Source of the DNA: Lethocerus indicus
Taxonomy: Eukaryota; Arthropoda; Insecta; Hemiptera; Belostomatidae
Direction of reading: 5' to 3'
Assembly: GCA_019843655.1 (NCBI GenBank)
Contig: JACDQD010000103.1
Coordinates: 2,790,001 to 2,854,000, forward strand
DNA: 64,000 nt
Both the position numbers and the translations under genes were made by a program. The notes beneath the pieces are model-generated. The model searched no databases. It was given only the letters and a program-made list of their open reading frames with translations, and had not been told where the DNA came from. Positions 49,066 through 61,312 of the stretch are shown piece by piece. Position 1 is the stretch's first letter, and every line of letters begins with the position of its first letter.

Positions 49066-49137
49066 ATTGAGAAGCATTTTATTACAACGGACTCGTTAAA
49101 CAACAAAGAGACAGACGGAGGCAGCGGTGGCGTATTT
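49066..49137. repeat. 72-bp direct repeat, copy 1
   Basis: Starts attgagaagcattttattac and ends ggcagcggtggcgtattt; identical to 49747-49818. The pair brackets the duplicated segment 49138-49747. Confidence 0.9.
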
Positions 49138-49747
49138 CATTTTCTTATTTATCAATTTGTCTCCATCATTTATCAACCCGACGATTTGACCAAGTTTAAT
49201 CAATTGGTTATTATTCCAATTTTTCGATATCTGAATACTCGATAACTTAATCAGGTACAATATAGCAAAATAAATACTTGGCCGATTGCTTAACTCTCGG
49301 CCTTTTATTAAACGGAATCAAGAGACAAAAACTGATTTAATGATTATTTTATGATGAGTAAACGATGTATCAGTAAATAAAAATTAAAACGATATATTTT
49401 ATAATAATACCTTCAAAACCACTTCAGCTGAAAGCGTTCAGTTGTAAAATTACATTTATATGTTGATTGATGGCTTGATACATATGTCCATCACTTATGT
49501 TCGTCTTTCTATAACAGACCGCTTGTGCTTTTAATTAGGGATATTTTTTCCAAATAATTTATTCGGATCATTACTGGAAGAGCACTCTATTAAGGCCTGA
49601 ATAGAGGCCTGAATTAATTGGTCTACCTATTCAAGTTTAAGTAATTCATGTGAAATGGTAATTGATACAAGTCAATTATAGGAGCCGAACGCAGTCGGTT
49701 TCATTGGAAAAGAAACTTTTCTATTTCTTACAGATAGTATGTCGTTA
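49138..49747. repeat. Duplicated ~610-bp segment, copy 1
   Basis: Nearly identical to 51425-52038 in the same orientation, with scattered substitutions, a 15-bp gap after atgatga (about 49356) and a 13-bp insertion near 49604. Its ends coincide with the 72-bp repeats. No coding capacity or terminal repeats of its own. Confidence 0.9.
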
Positions 49748-49818
49748 TTGAGAAGCATTTTATTACAACGGACTCGTTAAACAACAAAGAGACAGACGGA
49801 GGCAGCGGTGGCGTATTT
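49747..49818. repeat. 72-bp direct repeat, copy 2
   Basis: Same sequence as 49066-49137; continues into the unique promoter region to the right. Confidence 0.9.
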
Positions 49819-50495
49819 TATGGAAAGGGTAGGCTAGGGTCGGCCTCTGCGGGTCAGCCGGCAGGGAGGGACGGGGCCGTGACCCGGGGTCACCGATTAG
49901 AGAGGGCCCACCGCCGGTTCGGGTCACCGGTGACGAGTGGCAGTGACCAATTCTAGTGGGGGCACCGACTCAGACACCGGGCTTCCGCACACCAGTTCTC
50001 CCACCCGCGGCCCAACAGAGATTAGCACCGCTATCGGCGGGAATAATCGGCCCAGAGTAGGGGAGCCCCATTCAACCAGTCGTTACTTTATCTCTACCGA
50101 GCGCCTAGTATACAAATAACAGCCGCGGGAGCAGAACACGTTCTCGGTTATTGACGATTCGTTACCCTGAGAAGGACGGTGACGGCCGAGAGTAGAGACG
50201 GCGCGAATTTGAAACGGCGGGGCCAGCTGTCGTCTGGAGTTGACAGCGCGCGCGACCTTTAACCAGCTCCGTACAGGTGTGCCGGGGGAGCGAAAAACTC
50301 GGCGAGGAGGGAGTGAAAGAGAGAGGGAGCGAGAAAGAGGGAGAGAGAGAGAGAGAGAGTGATAGGAAGGGAGGGGAGAAGAGAGGGAAAATTATTAAGT
50401 AAGGTGCCCCAGTGGACGGAGCGGCACTGTGCCGCACGATTTAGTTACTACTAGATTGGACCCAGTGCCCGTGCGATAGCAATAGCCGAGGGAAG
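49819..50495 (+). promoter_or_regulatory. GC-rich promoter and 5' UTR of the 50496 gene
   Basis: A CpG-rich stretch leads to the start codon. A TATA-like tatacaaata lies at about 50109. A (GA)n tract at about 50338-50359 lies in the likely leader, as often seen in insect promoters bound by GAGA-type factors. The start codon context is aagATGa with A at -3. Confidence 0.45.
50338..50359. repeat. (GA)n tract
   Basis: About 11 GA units inside a larger purine-rich stretch (50280-50395). Confidence 0.9.
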
Positions 50496-50684
50496 ATGAG
50501 GAGAGCGTGCCGGTGGGAACTGGTGCCGTTGGCGGTGCTGGTGGTGGCCCATGCCGGGGGTTGGCTGGTCAGGGCGGAAGTGGGCGCAGGTAGGCCCGGC
50601 CCCATAGAGCTCCTCTGCTCCGCTGCACCGCCTTGCCAACAGTTCCCGGGAATCACAACCCAGCTCTGCATATCCAAGAACAAC
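50496..50684 (+). CDS. First coding exon of an unidentified secreted or membrane protein
   Basis: An ATG opens 63 codons that run in phase 0 into a consensus donor (CAAC/gtaagtc). The protein starts MRRACRWE, continues with a hydrophobic core LVPLAVLVVAHAGGWLV and a likely cleavage after RA, i.e. a clear signal peptide. The mature start is Cys-containing (ELLCSAAPPC, then QLCISKN), suggesting a disulfide-bonded extracellular module. GC- and CpG-rich coding matches the promoter-proximal block in front of it. I do not recognise the family and could not find the second exon downstream in the window with confidence; the first intron may be very long. Confidence 0.65.
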
Positions 50685-53266
50685 GTAAGTCTACTACCTA
50701 ATCATTACCCGGTCAAACTTAGTGTTAATTACTTCGGATGCGGTTTAAGTAATCAATATGTCATTACTCAATAATTCTGGTATACTAAAACTGCGGCTTT
50801 TGCAACTATTCGATTCTCTCTGAAATCTGCCTAGAATAGTCCTAAATATAAGGGAATTATAAATCGTCCGTGTAAATATTTTTAAATTGATCGTTAATCG
50901 GAAATTGTTTACGATGAAATCCAAATGTTGATATTTGTATAAAAACCTTCTCTTTTTCACGAAACCGGAACGATAAACGGACCTGATGAGTCCTTCAAAC
51001 GGGGGCAAGGTCTTACCGGGAATCTGAAAACCGGCTTCACGCCGTCACAAAAGCACTCTCGCTTCTCTTGTAAAATTTGAACACTATCAATTTGTTCTTA
51101 TTTCAAATATTGGATTCACAGTTTTCACTATATTTATTTGACCGTATGTCTCGGATTTTGGAGGATTCTGTAGTCTTCTACAGAAGACTTCTGGCTTGGA
51201 CGTCGATGTAAAGAATGCTACTTTCTAGTCACGTGCGTGTGATGACCGTTAGGATAAGCGTTGCCGAATGTGAATCGACTCCACTGTGACGAAAATATTT
51301 TGTTCCCCGATTCGTTTCAAAAGCAATTTTTCCACTTAACAATACTATTTAACGATGCCACATTTATTAATAGTATAATATGTAGAAAATAACTCGTTTT
51401 GTCTGTCTCCATCATTTTACCATTTATTACCCTCATTTATCCATTTGTCTCCATCATTTATCAACCCGACGATTTGACCTAGTTTAATCAATTGGCTATT
51501 ATTCCAATTTTTCGATATCTGAATATTCGATAACTTAATCAGGTACAATATAGCAAAATAAATACTTGGCCGATTGCTTAACTCTCGGCCTTTTATTAAA
51601 CGGAATCAAGAGACAAAAACTGATTTAATGATTATTTTATGATGACAATGAAGTGACGAAGTAAACGCTGTATCAGTAAATAAAAATTAAAACGATATAT
51701 TTTATAATAATAGCTTCAAAACCACTTCAGCTGAAAGCGTTCAGTTGTAAAATTACATTTATATGTTGATTGATGGCTTGATACATATGTCCATCACTTA
51801 TGTTCGTCATTCTATAACAGACCGCTTGTGCTTTTAATTAGGGGTATTTTTTCCAAATAATTTATTCGGATCATTACTGGAAGAACACTCTATTAAGGCC
51901 TGAATTAATTGGTCTAACTATTCAAGTTTAAGTAATTCATGTGAAATGGTAATTGATACAAGTCAATTATAGGAGCCGAACGCAGTCGGTTTCATTGGAA
52001 AAGAAGCTTTTCTATTTCTTACAGATAGTATGTCGTTAGGTTGTTTGTTATTTATGCCGGTGACGTATTTAAATTATAAAAGGGAAAATAACAGCTAAAA
52101 ACGTATGCGGGATGAGGAAAAATTTTTGCCTCATGTTCTCTTTCGAGTTGAATTTTTAGTTTATTGTTCATCGAGTGCCTTTGATTTATTTAATATATGT
52201 CTTCGTGTTTATATGCAATAGAGCACATAATAATGACAATAAAGGGGAATAAATGAAATGGGATTAAATTGATCTAACCCAAGTCTTTATCATTTAGACT
52301 ACTTTTTATTTATAAAACTGGTCTTATAACTATTGGTTTATATTCCTAAAAAAATAATCCTAAGTGGCGGCAATTTTTTTCCATTGAAGCGATAATAAAT
52401 TCCGCGTTATCATATTTAAAGTTGCTTATGGTAATCGCCAGAAATCCACTTAGCCGAGTGGAAAAAAGTTTCGGTATCGCTTCTGCATTATCAACGGTTT
52501 TTTCTTCATATTTCGTACGAACATATTATTCCATGGTGTTTATTACCCGTCCGAAGTTCTACTTTGGCCTAGGGCGAACTGACGGGGAATAGGGGCTTCG
52601 GGTTGATGCTCACTGAGTGAAGGATCACAGGCCTCATCCTCCCCCCCACATTGTCATTACCTGTTGAATATTTCAAAAGAAGTCCGAGACGCGCGGTTTC
52701 TTTGTGACGCTGACGCCCTTTTTATCTTTTGTTGTCTGTTTCGTATGACGAGTCCTGTCTTCGGCCCACGCCTTCCGCTCGCCGAGAATAAACTGGGCCG
52801 CTTCCTTATAGCCGAGCTTCAGTTTATAGTTCAATTTTGGTATTAACGCTACGCTACTGGACGTCCACTGTTTTGGCCATCAAAGTTTCAACGGTGCCCA
52901 GAAAATGTATTTACTTATTTAGACTGTTTTATTAGAAAGTTCCACAAAACGAAATTCTTTACGAAGTCCTTCCATCAAATGAAATTTTGTAAGCATATTT
53001 CTCAGTCATGTCAATGCTATTTTTCAGTACGCTTCAGTTTGGAATTATTGTGAGATACGAAATTTTGAAATCGATTCCCTATATTTGACGAATATTTTGT
53101 AGACTATTAAAAAAATCAATTTTTTGTGCAGTGTGCAGTGTATTCAATCAGCTATTACGATTATTGTAATATCAGATATTCTGTCGTTCAGTGATAGAAG
53201 TTGGGTATTTACGCATGTCAACTGACGATTAGACACCTTATCAGCCTGATCCCAACTGCGTCATTT
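50685..53266 (+). other. Start of the long first intron of the 50496 gene
   Basis: Contains copy 2 of the duplicated segment (51425-52038). Otherwise no exon, RNA gene or further repeat that I can support; short ORFs such as 52664-52846 look accidental. Confidence 0.4.
51425..52038. repeat. Duplicated ~610-bp segment, copy 2
   Basis: Matches 49138-49747, but is not bracketed by the 72-bp repeat, so it is probably the donor or older locus. Flanks are unrelated to those of copy 1. Confidence 0.9.
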
Positions 53267-53376
53267 ACAGAATAGGTTAACATTTAGTTTTGAAAACCAG
53301 CGTACCTAAGTTAAAGTGCTAACAGAATGCTACTGAGAAAGCAATAATTCATTGACACGAAAGCGTGGCAAATGTG
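53267..53376. repeat. ~110-bp dispersed repeat, copy 1
   Basis: Shares taagttaaagtgctaacaga and the following atgctactgagaaagcaata, then attcattgacacgaaagcgt, with 54406-54517. Confidence 0.85.
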
Positions 53377-54053
53377 CGTCTTAGAAATGGTTGAAGTCGA
53401 AGGCTGGAATAACTTTTCGGAAATAGAAGTCCTCGACTTCGCGCCGACTTCAAACAAAAACTCTATTCTTCATCCTTCCGCTTCCTCCTCTTTATTAGTG
53501 CCCAACAGCGAGGTGCCTCGGCCCAAACGATGCCCCACATTATCAAATCCCATCCGACTTCATCAGACAAGCGACGGTTACCGATTTAATGTGGAAGCCT
53601 ACACCCAGTCAACAGGTATCGACGGTAATATAATTATAACTTAAATTTTATTTCGTCGGTATTGCGTTTTGAATCGTCAAAATTACAATGTAGATCAAGT
53701 TATACGTGCACCGATGTGTTTATATATTGACCGGTCATATATTGGGACATTCAATTCCTCAACACGATCCACGCGACACTTCAATGTCGAATATTGCGGC
53801 CAAAAGAAAATTTATCGTAGAAGGAATCGTTGGTCGATGGCAGTTGTACCGTTCGTAGTGTACTCCTCGTTTGATTGAAAAACTGTTTAATTCTAGTAGA
53901 GAGGAGAACAGAGATGTTGAGGGATTTTAAAATGAAACCAGTTTATAAATACAGTGTTGGGCCCTCAAAGGACAAAAATCTCTGTTAACCAACCGTGGCG
54001 GCCGGGTTAAACGGCGGTGACTTTCCGTCTAACTCCAAGGGCGCCGAGCCGCA

Positions 54054-54077
54054 TCTCTCTCTCTCTCTCTCTCTCTC
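54054..54077. repeat. (CT)n microsatellite
   Basis: About 12 CT units. Confidence 0.9.
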
Positions 54078-54405
54078 GCTGGCACAGATCCTGACCTAGT
54101 TCCAATTTTATTTTCAACGGGAACTATTATGTATTATACCACCATCTATTAGACAATAGATATTTAACCGAGACGTTTAACCTACATTTGGTTCGTCCTC
54201 CGTGTCTTAATGACAAAGTTGTACTGCGTATACAACATGCTCGTTAAATTGAAAATATGTTGTTGTTTTTTTTTTCATTCAGTATCAGTTCTCCGCGACG
54301 AAAATGCCTTTGAAATACTTCGTAAAAAGTATTTAAAAATATAACTTTTGCCAACAGGCAACTTTTATAACTGGGGGGCAGGACGAGAAAAATAATGCAG
54401 CAACA

Positions 54406-54517
54406 ACAGAATACGTTAACATTTAGTTTGAAAACCTGCTAAGTACCTAAGTTAAAGTGCTAACAGAATGCTACTGAGAAAGCAATAATTCATTGACACG
54501 AAAGCGTGGCAGATGTG
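54406..54517. repeat. ~110-bp dispersed repeat, copy 2
   Basis: Direct-orientation match of about 95% by eye to 53267-53376. Confidence 0.85.
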
Positions 54518-57500
54518 GTCCGTCTGATGAGCCGTTCTGCTCATTTTACAGAAGAAAGAGCGTAATGTAAACGACGAATGCCTAATACAAAACAACATTT
54601 ACGTAAACATGCGTAAATGCAAACAACTCTGTCTAATTTTAGCGAGTAATGTCCGGTAAAATGCCTCGATTTATTCCTATTCCGAGTATGGAATTCCTAG
54701 TGTTCCGCGAATGTCGGGCAGAATCCTATTTATATATTTATACCGAAAGGTTTCCTCGACAGAGACATTCGAAGAAGGAAAGTGTTTCTTAATGTAAGGG
54801 GACACGGGAATTTCAAGTTAACAAATTCCAGAAGCCGAGCCGGAAAGGTAATTGTCTTTAATTCAATTCGCGGGAATCCAGTTTTACGCATTTGATCGAT
54901 GTCAACTATCTGAAGAAGGTTGAATGAAGGTCAAGGTGTCGGCAATTTTGCTGTGGGCATTTTGGAATTTGGGACTAGACAAGAACCTCTTTGAAGAACC
55001 CAACTGGAAAAGGAATGTTCCATAACTTAGTAGTTAGGCTTCGAGATCTTTGGCCTATAATTTTTTGTGGAAACTCTCGAATGTGAACGTTACCCCTCAC
55101 ATCCTTAAGAAAATGTTTTAAGAACTGGTATTTGCCTGTCGGTGTACACGTATTACAATGGGATAGTAGGTCTCACATTACGCGCGCCCTATGGCTTACT
55201 GGATTGTCACCGGCCACCAGTGACCCAAACTTTTTTAACCTAAAAAATTAGGTTTCCTCTGAAAATATTTTTTGGTTCTTTTCTTAATGTTAACACTATA
55301 TAAAATGGATCATTTGTAATTAAGACTCCACGCTCAAAATGAAAAACAGCATATTTTCAATTTTGAAATTGGTTGTTTTTGAATAGCGAGGAAAGGATTC
55401 GGGGATAGGTGAGTAAAACTTAACACCGATGCCAACCAGACGAGACTGAACCGAAAAAAACAAAAAAGTGGCATAGTGCAGAGCGGATTGTGTAATTCCT
55501 ACGCTTTTAATTCTCGAGTTTAATCAAATACTTGTTCTAGATAACAGCGAGCGGTTTCAAGATACGATTTCGATCGACGTTATTATTTAGATTGAGACTA
55601 TTTTTTAAGACCGTGACGGTCCGGAAAACAGGCATTGATACCTTTTTATTTTGATACATTTGGAGTGATATGTAGTCATTTCGGTCTAATAAATGAAATA
55701 ATCTGACACTGACCTTAACTAAATCCAATATCGATTCTTATAAATCTTTCAAAGTTTATCTTTCTTTTTGTTGACAAGTGTATAATAATGCGGGCAATAA
55801 CCGTACCAGAGTAATTAGGTTTATTTATCCTGCGTCTCTTAACTTAACATATACGTCAGTTACATGCAGTTTTGTACGTGTACTCCGATGACAAGGTGGA
55901 GAAACCCGGTTACCCTCAGTGTATGAATATTTAAAATAATTTAGAGGTCATTAATCGTGTAAACTTGAAGGCAATAAACCGCAGCTCTCGACATGTGGGC
56001 AAAATTCACGTCCCTTACAGATTTCTAGGCCAGGTGATGATTCAGTTGTCTGACTCAATCGTCTTTCAGGAGATAACGAGACGTGTTTCGAAATCAACGA
56101 GATAAGGGCGCATTTGAATTCGATTATTTTCAATCCATTCGATGATTAGAGTATTGTTTTTCACCAAACATAGTTTTCGCCAAACACAGGCAAAACACAA
56201 TAAAATTTTCACCGGGAACTGTCGTCAGTAAAGGGCAATGGGGCAGACGCTCCCGATAAATTGACTCAAGCGAATTGAAAAGGCGAATTCAGTATGAGAA
56301 TTATATGGGACTGCCAACTCATTAAAGGGAGCCTATTAACAGGGGGGAAATGTAACAATAACGCTTTTTTAAATTTTCCATTCGCCTCGTTTTTTCGAGT
56401 ACCTCGCTGCATTACTAATGAAAACAATTATCGATCCTGGGAAAAACCGGGCTAATTCAGGAATAAATGGGCCGTTACAAGGAAAGAACCCTAAGTACTT
56501 GCAGTGTACCTATGTATTCGCGGTCGCTCATCGTTTATGTATGTAAAACGATTCCCTAGGAAATAACACCCGGTGTTCAAATAGAACAATGTCGGTAGCT
56601 GCAATTTATTCCGACCGACTTCGTAACAGCGTTTTATTGTACCGGTAATTGCCGCTTTACCAATTAGAAGTAAGGCTCCCGGTTTTTATAAATAAAAAAG
56701 GAGACAACAAAACGAATCCTGGTATCTAAATTGTGAAACCGGTCCTGAAACAGAAGGGACCTTGGTTGGGCTGTAGGCAGAGTGGGCGAGCACTGGCCGG
56801 CCTTCTGGTTTTACCCGCCCCTTTCCCAGAAACCGAAGTACTCTGACGTTTCTCCCGTGCTTATTTCATAATCGACACAAATCCTGTACCGGACTTAATT
56901 CATCAAAGCCCGCGCCATTACCCAACCCCTCTCTCTATACACCTCCCGAGTGGGCTCCAAACATTTTCAGATACCCCCAACGCCGCACTAATTTGCCAGT
57001 CTGTTGCTCTTAATTTAATGGGTGTTATTTGCGAATGTTTCCTTTGGCCTATTCTTCATTTCCACGGGCAATAATGAGATCCTCGCGTACCGGCCGGCGG
57101 AAATGAAGGGTAATTATTATTTTAAATTGGCGACACTATGTCGACAACCCCTACAGGGTTCACTGGAGGTGTACTGGCGTACGTTGTATTTATTTTTTAA
57201 TTCATTCACTCGTCTGGACGATACGTGCTCTTTTGCATTTTATACTCCCTAGCGACCGTCTTTTTTTTAAATTAACCTCCGAATCAATTTATCCATCCTG
57301 TCCTGCCAAAAAAATTAAAAATTGAAAAATTGCTTAACTAGGTTGACATTATTTAGGAGGAAAAGTACTTAAAAAGGAATATTGCAATATTTAATCATTA
57401 CCGTATAAAAATGAGGATTCATTGAGTAGTTGATAAGATATTAATCATGTCTGCATTATCTTCATTATGTAATCAATAATTTGTTTAATGTTGTTATGAA

Positions 57501-57815
57501 TCCCAGTTATGCAAATACATTTAACTCTCATTATTCACATAAATGACTCACGAGTACACAGCCAATAAAACTAAATGACGCATTTGTGCACATTTCACTA
57601 AACGCCTTTTAAGTTTTTCGAATTTGCCTGATAACGACGTGAACAAGAAATTGTGAAGGAAAAGCAGGCATTAAAATGCAAATCCGCCGAACGCTAAGGT
57701 TGGAATGTTTGTTGGGAAACGTTGTTTTGAGGTCTGTCCTTGCCCCAGTGACTAGTCCAAAAATTGGAACTATAAAAGCTGATTTAAAATACCTGTTTTG
57801 TGGTCTCCGAGGGGT

Positions 57816-58350
57816 TGCACGGTTCACTTGCACCGATAAACTAGCGCCCCCTGAGGGTGGTGCGGAAATGTACTTATCTAAAATTCGTTGGGTCACTTGC
57901 ACCGATAAACTAGTGCCCCTTGAGGGTGGTGCGGAAATGTACTTAACTAAAGTTCGTTGGGTCCACTTGAACCGATAAACTAGCGCCCCCTGAGGGTGGT
58001 GCGGAAATGTACTTAACTAAAGTTCGTTGGGTCCACTTGCACCGATAAACTAGCGCCCCTTGAGGGTGGTGCGGAAATGTACTTAACTAAAGTTCGTTGG
58101 GTCCACTTGCACCGATAAACTACGCCCCTGAGGGTGGTGCGGAAATGTACTTAACTAAAGTTCGTTGGGTCCACTTGACCGATAAACTAGCGCCCCTGAG
58201 GTGGTGCGGAAATGTACTTAACTAAAGTTCGTTGGGTGCGGAGGGTGGTGCGATGTACTTAACTAAAGTTCGTTGGGTTCACTTGCACCGATAAACTAGC
58301 GCCCCTGAGGATGGTGCGGAAATGTACTTAACTAAAGTTTGTTGGGTCCA
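57816..58350 (+). repeat. Satellite array 3
   Basis: About eight units in the orientation of array 1, each with cttgcaccgataaactagcg, ctgagggtggtgcggaaatg and tacttaactaaagttcgttg. Unit lengths vary (several small deletions, one unit reduced to about 45 bp near 58240), so the array looks older than array 1. The tail at 58351 follows directly. Confidence 0.95.
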
Positions 58351-58715
58351 CTTGCATAGACTAACTAGATTACTAAAACTTTTTTCAATAAATGTTGGAT
58401 CTACAGGAAAATGCTTATGATCGTAAAAACACAGTACCAGATAGGTTTCGTGTCATATATTTGGACAGGAGTATATGATAACAATGAAGAAAAACATCCC
58501 CTAAAAACACAATAACAAGACTCACATATATACACACGACAAACATGCAGCCACCACAATGCAAATGACAGTGACAGTGCAGTGTGGTTGCCCAAACATA
58601 TCCAAAGTACCAAAGTGATTAACACCGCTACTGAAGATGGCGAGCAGCCAAAACCGGTCTAGGAAAAGACCAAACCAGCGAGAGGAGACAGAAACACATG
58701 AAATCTAGGGTATAA
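58351..58715 (+). mobile_element. Retroelement-like tail attached to satellite array 3
   Basis: Colinear with 11466-11966 (see shared blocks there). The terminal block from 58621 reads aacaccgctactgaagatgg and continues through a gcagcc arm, aaccggtctagga and aagaccaaaccagcgagagg. Here the CA/TA expansion is almost absent. The recurrence of array plus tail at two loci is the main evidence for a composite element. Confidence 0.65.
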
Positions 58716-61294
58716 AAACGGAGTTTCACGTATCTTGTCCAACTATACGAAGTGTACCATACACGAGAAACTAGTTATGATTTAACGATTCCAGTTAATT
58801 TTTTAAATTGTGTATGGCCTAATAATGCAATATTCTGCAGAACTGCTTTTTTTAATTAAGTGACTGGCCCGACAGGCGAATATCCCCTCAGTTCTTTCAA
58901 TAGGTCCGGGACTCACTTAGCTGCAGTTAGTCTTGGGGGCGAACCGAGAGAGAGCTAAGGTTGTTTTGTTCTGCCGGCCTGTTAACTCCTGTAAACAGAT
59001 CTGGTTCAGCTCTCGTTTGCCGAGTCGTCTCATTGTGAATGGAATTCGGGGGTGGGGGGGCGGTCGTTATCCGTATCGGTGGGGCTTTGTAAAGGCACAA
59101 TCTAAAATTAGGAGCTACGGGTTAATTAAGGGGGGCGGCCGTCCCCCCACGCTATCTGCCCCACTGTTAATGCCTACCTCAATGCTCCGCCTCCAATCTA
59201 AACGCCTGGCAGCCGCTCTCTCTATCTCACTCCCTGAGCGTTTTCGAAATAAGAGCATTTTTTCGTTTTTTTTTTCATCAGTCCGATTGATCCTAAAAAT
59301 ATGACCAAAATACTCCTAAAAACAAACAAGCGATTGTATTAGACTATTAGACTGATTTTGGTACTCGATCGACTAGAGTCTCTCGATTGCCAATAGTATT
59401 AAGCTATAGTATTAAGCCTCAGTAACCTCTGGCTGTGTCGCGAAGTGTCACCGATGTCAAAATGGGTCAAAATATAGAGGAATATTGAGATTAAACTGCA
59501 GGCAGGTAGGGAACCGCGACGAGAGGTGGAATTGAGGTTTCAAATGCGAGGGCCACAGTAATAAAAGTGACAATAATAAAATCTGGATCGCGGAAGAGGT
59601 TCTTTCCGAAAGAGGAGACTCCAAGGTGCCAGCCAGCCTCGACTTATTTCCTATATCTCGGAGAACGCTTTGAGCCCGTGGCATTATTATTTCATTATCG
59701 GTCTGTAACCGCACTGTAACATTCTTTAGGATTTAGGATTCTTAGATTCAGTGTCTGAACAAAATGTCAGTTGGAAGAAGGGAATTTAAACGCGGCATTA
59801 TGAACAAAACATATCATCGACGCTATGAGCGATTAAAAATTCAAGGTATAATTCAAGGTAATTGTATGTAGAAATTATCAGATTGAATTGATTTGCTGGG
59901 TTTCCAATGAAATGTAGCAGTAAAGAAAAATAATAATTGTTATAAATATTAAAGAGCTCTTTATTCTTTCTTGGAAGTTATAGGAAAGTTTGCGACACAA
60001 AACATTTTTGCAGTATTTTTTTTCATATAAACATTCCGTACTCAAGCAAATCCTCTATCAAGAGATACAATTTTCCGCGTATTTTGTACTAAGATATAAA
60101 ATAATGATTCTTGTCTCTACTTGTAGATTTTGTCCTTTGCTAGACATTACCGACCACCAAGCAGAAATTCTATATTAATAACGTTTAAGATAAAAAACAT
60201 AGTTGCTATTTTTTCGCAGAATTGATCATTTTAAAATTGATAGCATTTGAAAACATATAGCTCGAAACGAAATTAGTATATTGCTGTAATCATTAAAACT
60301 ATACCGTAGATTTAGTTCGTTTTACCCTAACGTGAATAAACATTTGCGTGAGTGTATAATTTGAGGCCACAATTATCACGTTCGTAGGACGAATGACTTT
60401 ATTAATAATTTATCGACCTACAGGAGATTGATTACACTGATTATTTTTTATATGAATATGTTACAAATAATGACCGATTGAATAAAATAAGATGAACTTA
60501 AATAAAAGTAAAATGTACAGGACATTTTTCGATAATTTATTGGTTGGGAGACTGGCTGTTACTGTTTGAGAGTTTGGTAAGGGTTGGTTGGAAGCACTGC
60601 GGGGATGATCCCGCTATTAGGGCTAATTAGACTAGCCGGCGGAGATTGGCTCCAGGTCCTAGATTTCAATTCCTTAGTCGAGTCCAAACTCCGACCGAAT
60701 CTCATTTACCTCCAATATTTCCAGGCCTCGATTTACCGTATATTTACGAATTGTTGCGAAGTTTTCAATTCAATATAAAAAAAAAATGGCCGATACTTGC
60801 CGAGGAAATAGTAAAATTGTTTCGAACATAAACTTTCACAGCATTTTGCGACCAGTAAACTTGCCTTTGATAACTAAAAAAAACTCAACTTTTGCATTAA
60901 GCCGGGCCTAGTAGTAACAGTGCAGCGATAGTCCCGCTGTAAGTAAGCCTTACTGCATAACGCATGAGCTACTACATCGGCCGGTGTATCTCCTTTTGCT
61001 TTAATCCATCCCGCACTCCGAGGTCATCGGCGATTTCCGCCCGTCCGAGCCCGAGACTCTCTGCTCAGCACTTTTCAGCGCTCAGATAAGCACAGAATAA
61101 GCGCAGGAAGGGTAATTTTTTACCGTCGATCCCCGGACATATGGATTTAACGATTCTAAACATTCGCAGAGCTTCCAGTGACTCAGCTTATTCTCATCGG
61201 TATTTTCCACGCTTCGAGCAGAGAATTCATTCCCACCGTTAACGTATGTTGTCTGAAGTTAGCTAGAGGGCCAAATTTGTAAATTAGATGTAGT

Positions 61295-61312
61295 CCTCTC
61301 TCTCTCTCTCTC
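61295..61312. repeat. (CT)n tract
   Basis: About nine CT units. Confidence 0.85.

Larger units (their letters stand above)
53377..57815. other. Non-coding, nothing identified apart from two repeats
   Basis: Open frames near 53.4-53.9 kb start or end inside repeats and show no motif. Only the second copy of the 110-bp repeat and a CT tract at 54054 stand out. Confidence 0.45.

Noticed and set aside
57609..57978. ORFs of about 100 codons on both strands at array 3
   Set aside because: They are made by the satellite units lacking stops, not by a gene.
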